DNA of 6,106 nt, taken from NCBI GenBank assembly GCA_946479205.1, contig CAMLFJ010000222.1, forward strand, positions 1 through 6,106. The letters are read 5' to 3'. This document shows, piece after piece, positions 5,357 to 6,106 of the stretch; the first letter of the stretch is position 1, and each line of letters starts with the position of its first letter. The stretch is from an uncultured bacterium. Lineage in GTDB: Bacteria; Methylomirabilota; Methylomirabilia; Rokubacteriales; CSP1-6. The notes beneath the pieces were generated by a model. The model had not been told where the DNA came from. It was given only the letters and a program-made list of their open reading frames with translations, and searched no databases. A program made the position numbers and the translations under genes.

Positions 5357-6106
5357 ATGTCCACGCAGAGTCTCAAGATCGATCACGCGCGGTACATCAT
5401 CACCGTCGATCGCGAGCGACGGATCATCCAGGACGGCGCCGTTCTGATCGAGGGCGGCCGCATCCGCCGGGTCGGCAAGGCGGCCGAGCTGGCCGACGCG
5501 CAGGCCGAGCGCGTCGTCGACGGGCGCCACCTCGTGATCACCCCCGGGTTCTTCAACGGGCACATGCACATCAGCTACGCGCACCCGGTGCGCGGCATCT
5601 TTCCCGACGAGCAGGCGAGCCCGCTGCTGCACGTGTTCAACCTGCAATCGGCGATGACCGAGGACGAGGAGTACCACGCGACTCTGCTCGGGCTGGTCGA
5701 GCTGGTCCGCAACGGGACGGTGTGCTTCCTCGATCCGGGGAGCACCCAGTTCCCCGACGCGTGCCTGCAGGCCTACGAGGACGCGGGCATCCGCGTCGTG
5801 CTCGGGGAGGCGGTGACCGATCAGGAGGCGCCGTGGAAGCTCCCGCGCTACCCGGCCGCGGAGGCGGTGGCCCGCACCACGTCGTTCATCGAGAAGTGGG
5901 ACGGCCGGCTCGACGGGCGGATCCGGGCCTGGGCGATGCCGTTCTCGTACGAGACGTGCAGCGCGGGCCTGCTGCAGGCCCTCAAGCGGGTGGTGGACGA
6001 GCACCGCTCCGGCCTCACCCTGCACCACAACAGCGGGGCGAAGGCGCGCACGGACGCGGTGGGCCGGTACGGGCACAGCCCGACCGCGTACCTCGAATCG
6101 ATCGGG
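5357..6106 (+). CDS. TRZ/ATZ-like amidohydrolase, N-terminal part (3' end outside window)
   Basis: An open frame of 250 codons runs from ATG 5357 to the window end without a stop. It is the N-terminal half of a metal-dependent amidohydrolase of the TRZ/ATZ and SAH/MTA deaminase-like branch, usually about 430-480 residues. Residues 1-60 are the small beta-sandwich part (DHARYIITVD, GAVLIEGGRIRRVG, VVDGRHLVITPG). The barrel starts with FFNGHMH, where His69 and His71 form the HxH metal pair. NGTVCFLDPGS (119-129) matches the family's NG(T/V)T motif. LTLHHNSG (220-227) supplies the third metal ligand, His223 or His224. The last His and Asp ligands lie beyond the edge. The HxxE glutamate of deaminases seems absent (Ser226 or Gly227 in its place), so a purine deaminase label is unsafe. 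An SD and a candidate promoter precede it; the gene is divergent from the exporter. Substrate unknown; hydrolysis of an amidine, amide or ring C-N bond is inferred. Confidence 0.88.
   Translation, partial: MSTQSLKIDHARYIITVDRERRIIQDGAVLIEGGRIRRVGKAAELADAQAERVVDGRHLVITPGFFNGHMHISYAHPVRGIFPDEQASPLLHVFNLQSAMTEDEEYHATLLGLVELVRNGTVCFLDPGSTQFPDACLQAYEDAGIRVVLGEAVTDQEAPWKLPRYPAAEAVARTTSFIEKWDGRLDGRIRAWAMPFSYETCSAGLLQALKRVVDEHRSGLTLHHNSGAKARTDAVGRYGHSPTAYLESIG

Noticed and set aside
5261..6076. 271-codon minus-strand open frame opposite the second amidohydrolase
   Set aside because: The plus strand encodes an amidohydrolase with HxH and other family motifs, an RBS and a candidate promoter. The minus translation is Arg/Val/Leu-rich and shows no family signature.
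1..6106. tRNA/rRNA genes, CRISPR repeats, insertion sequences, attachment sites
   Set aside because: No cloverleaf-like or rRNA sequence, spaced direct repeats, transposase motif or terminal inverted repeats were seen. Nearly all DNA is accounted for by six protein genes.

Overview
The window is gene-dense, very GC-rich bacterial DNA (strong G/C bias at third codon positions, GTG as well as ATG starts). It carries six protein-coding genes and no RNA gene, CRISPR array or insertion sequence that I can see. The gene mix (amidohydrolases, an IclR regulator, a MEDS-domain hybrid kinase, an HHE hemerythrin) suits a free-living soil or sediment bacterium with broad catabolism, for example a Rokubacteria/Methylomirabilota-like or proteobacterial lineage. 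That placement is inference from composition and gene content; nothing here is diagnostic.

Layout, left to right. (1) The 3' end of an amidohydrolase-2 family hydrolase (plus strand) overlaps by 4 nt the GTG start of (2) an IclR-family regulator, so the two look translationally coupled. (3) After a 166-nt gap holding a perfect CGGTAA-GCG-TTACCG inverted repeat comes a hemerythrin HHE-domain protein with a strong Shine-Dalgarno site. (4) Convergent to it, 55 nt away, is a large cytoplasmic hybrid histidine kinase (MEDS-GAF-HisKA-HATPase-REC) on the minus strand. (5) Upstream of the kinase on the same strand lies an EamA-type ten-helix exporter, 67 nt away and possibly co-transcribed with it. 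(6) A 105-nt divergent intergenic region then leads to the 5' part of a second amidohydrolase, from the TRZ/ATZ-like metal-dependent branch, cut by the window end. This last gene is open to the edge, and the long minus-strand ORF over it is a shadow.

How they may work together (inference). The first hydrolase and IclR pair form a typical catabolic gene plus local regulator. The hemerythrin protein could bind oxygen, NO or iron, and the kinase is a soluble sensor whose N-terminal domain is known from the dichloromethane regulator DcmR and related methylotroph/methanogen proteins. No adjacent response regulator or HPt protein is present to receive the signal. I see no clearly new multi-gene system. 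The points most worth a second look are the kinase architecture and its 23-residue N-terminal extension, the second amidohydrolase's apparent lack of the usual HxxE glutamate, and the small palindromes in three intergenic regions.
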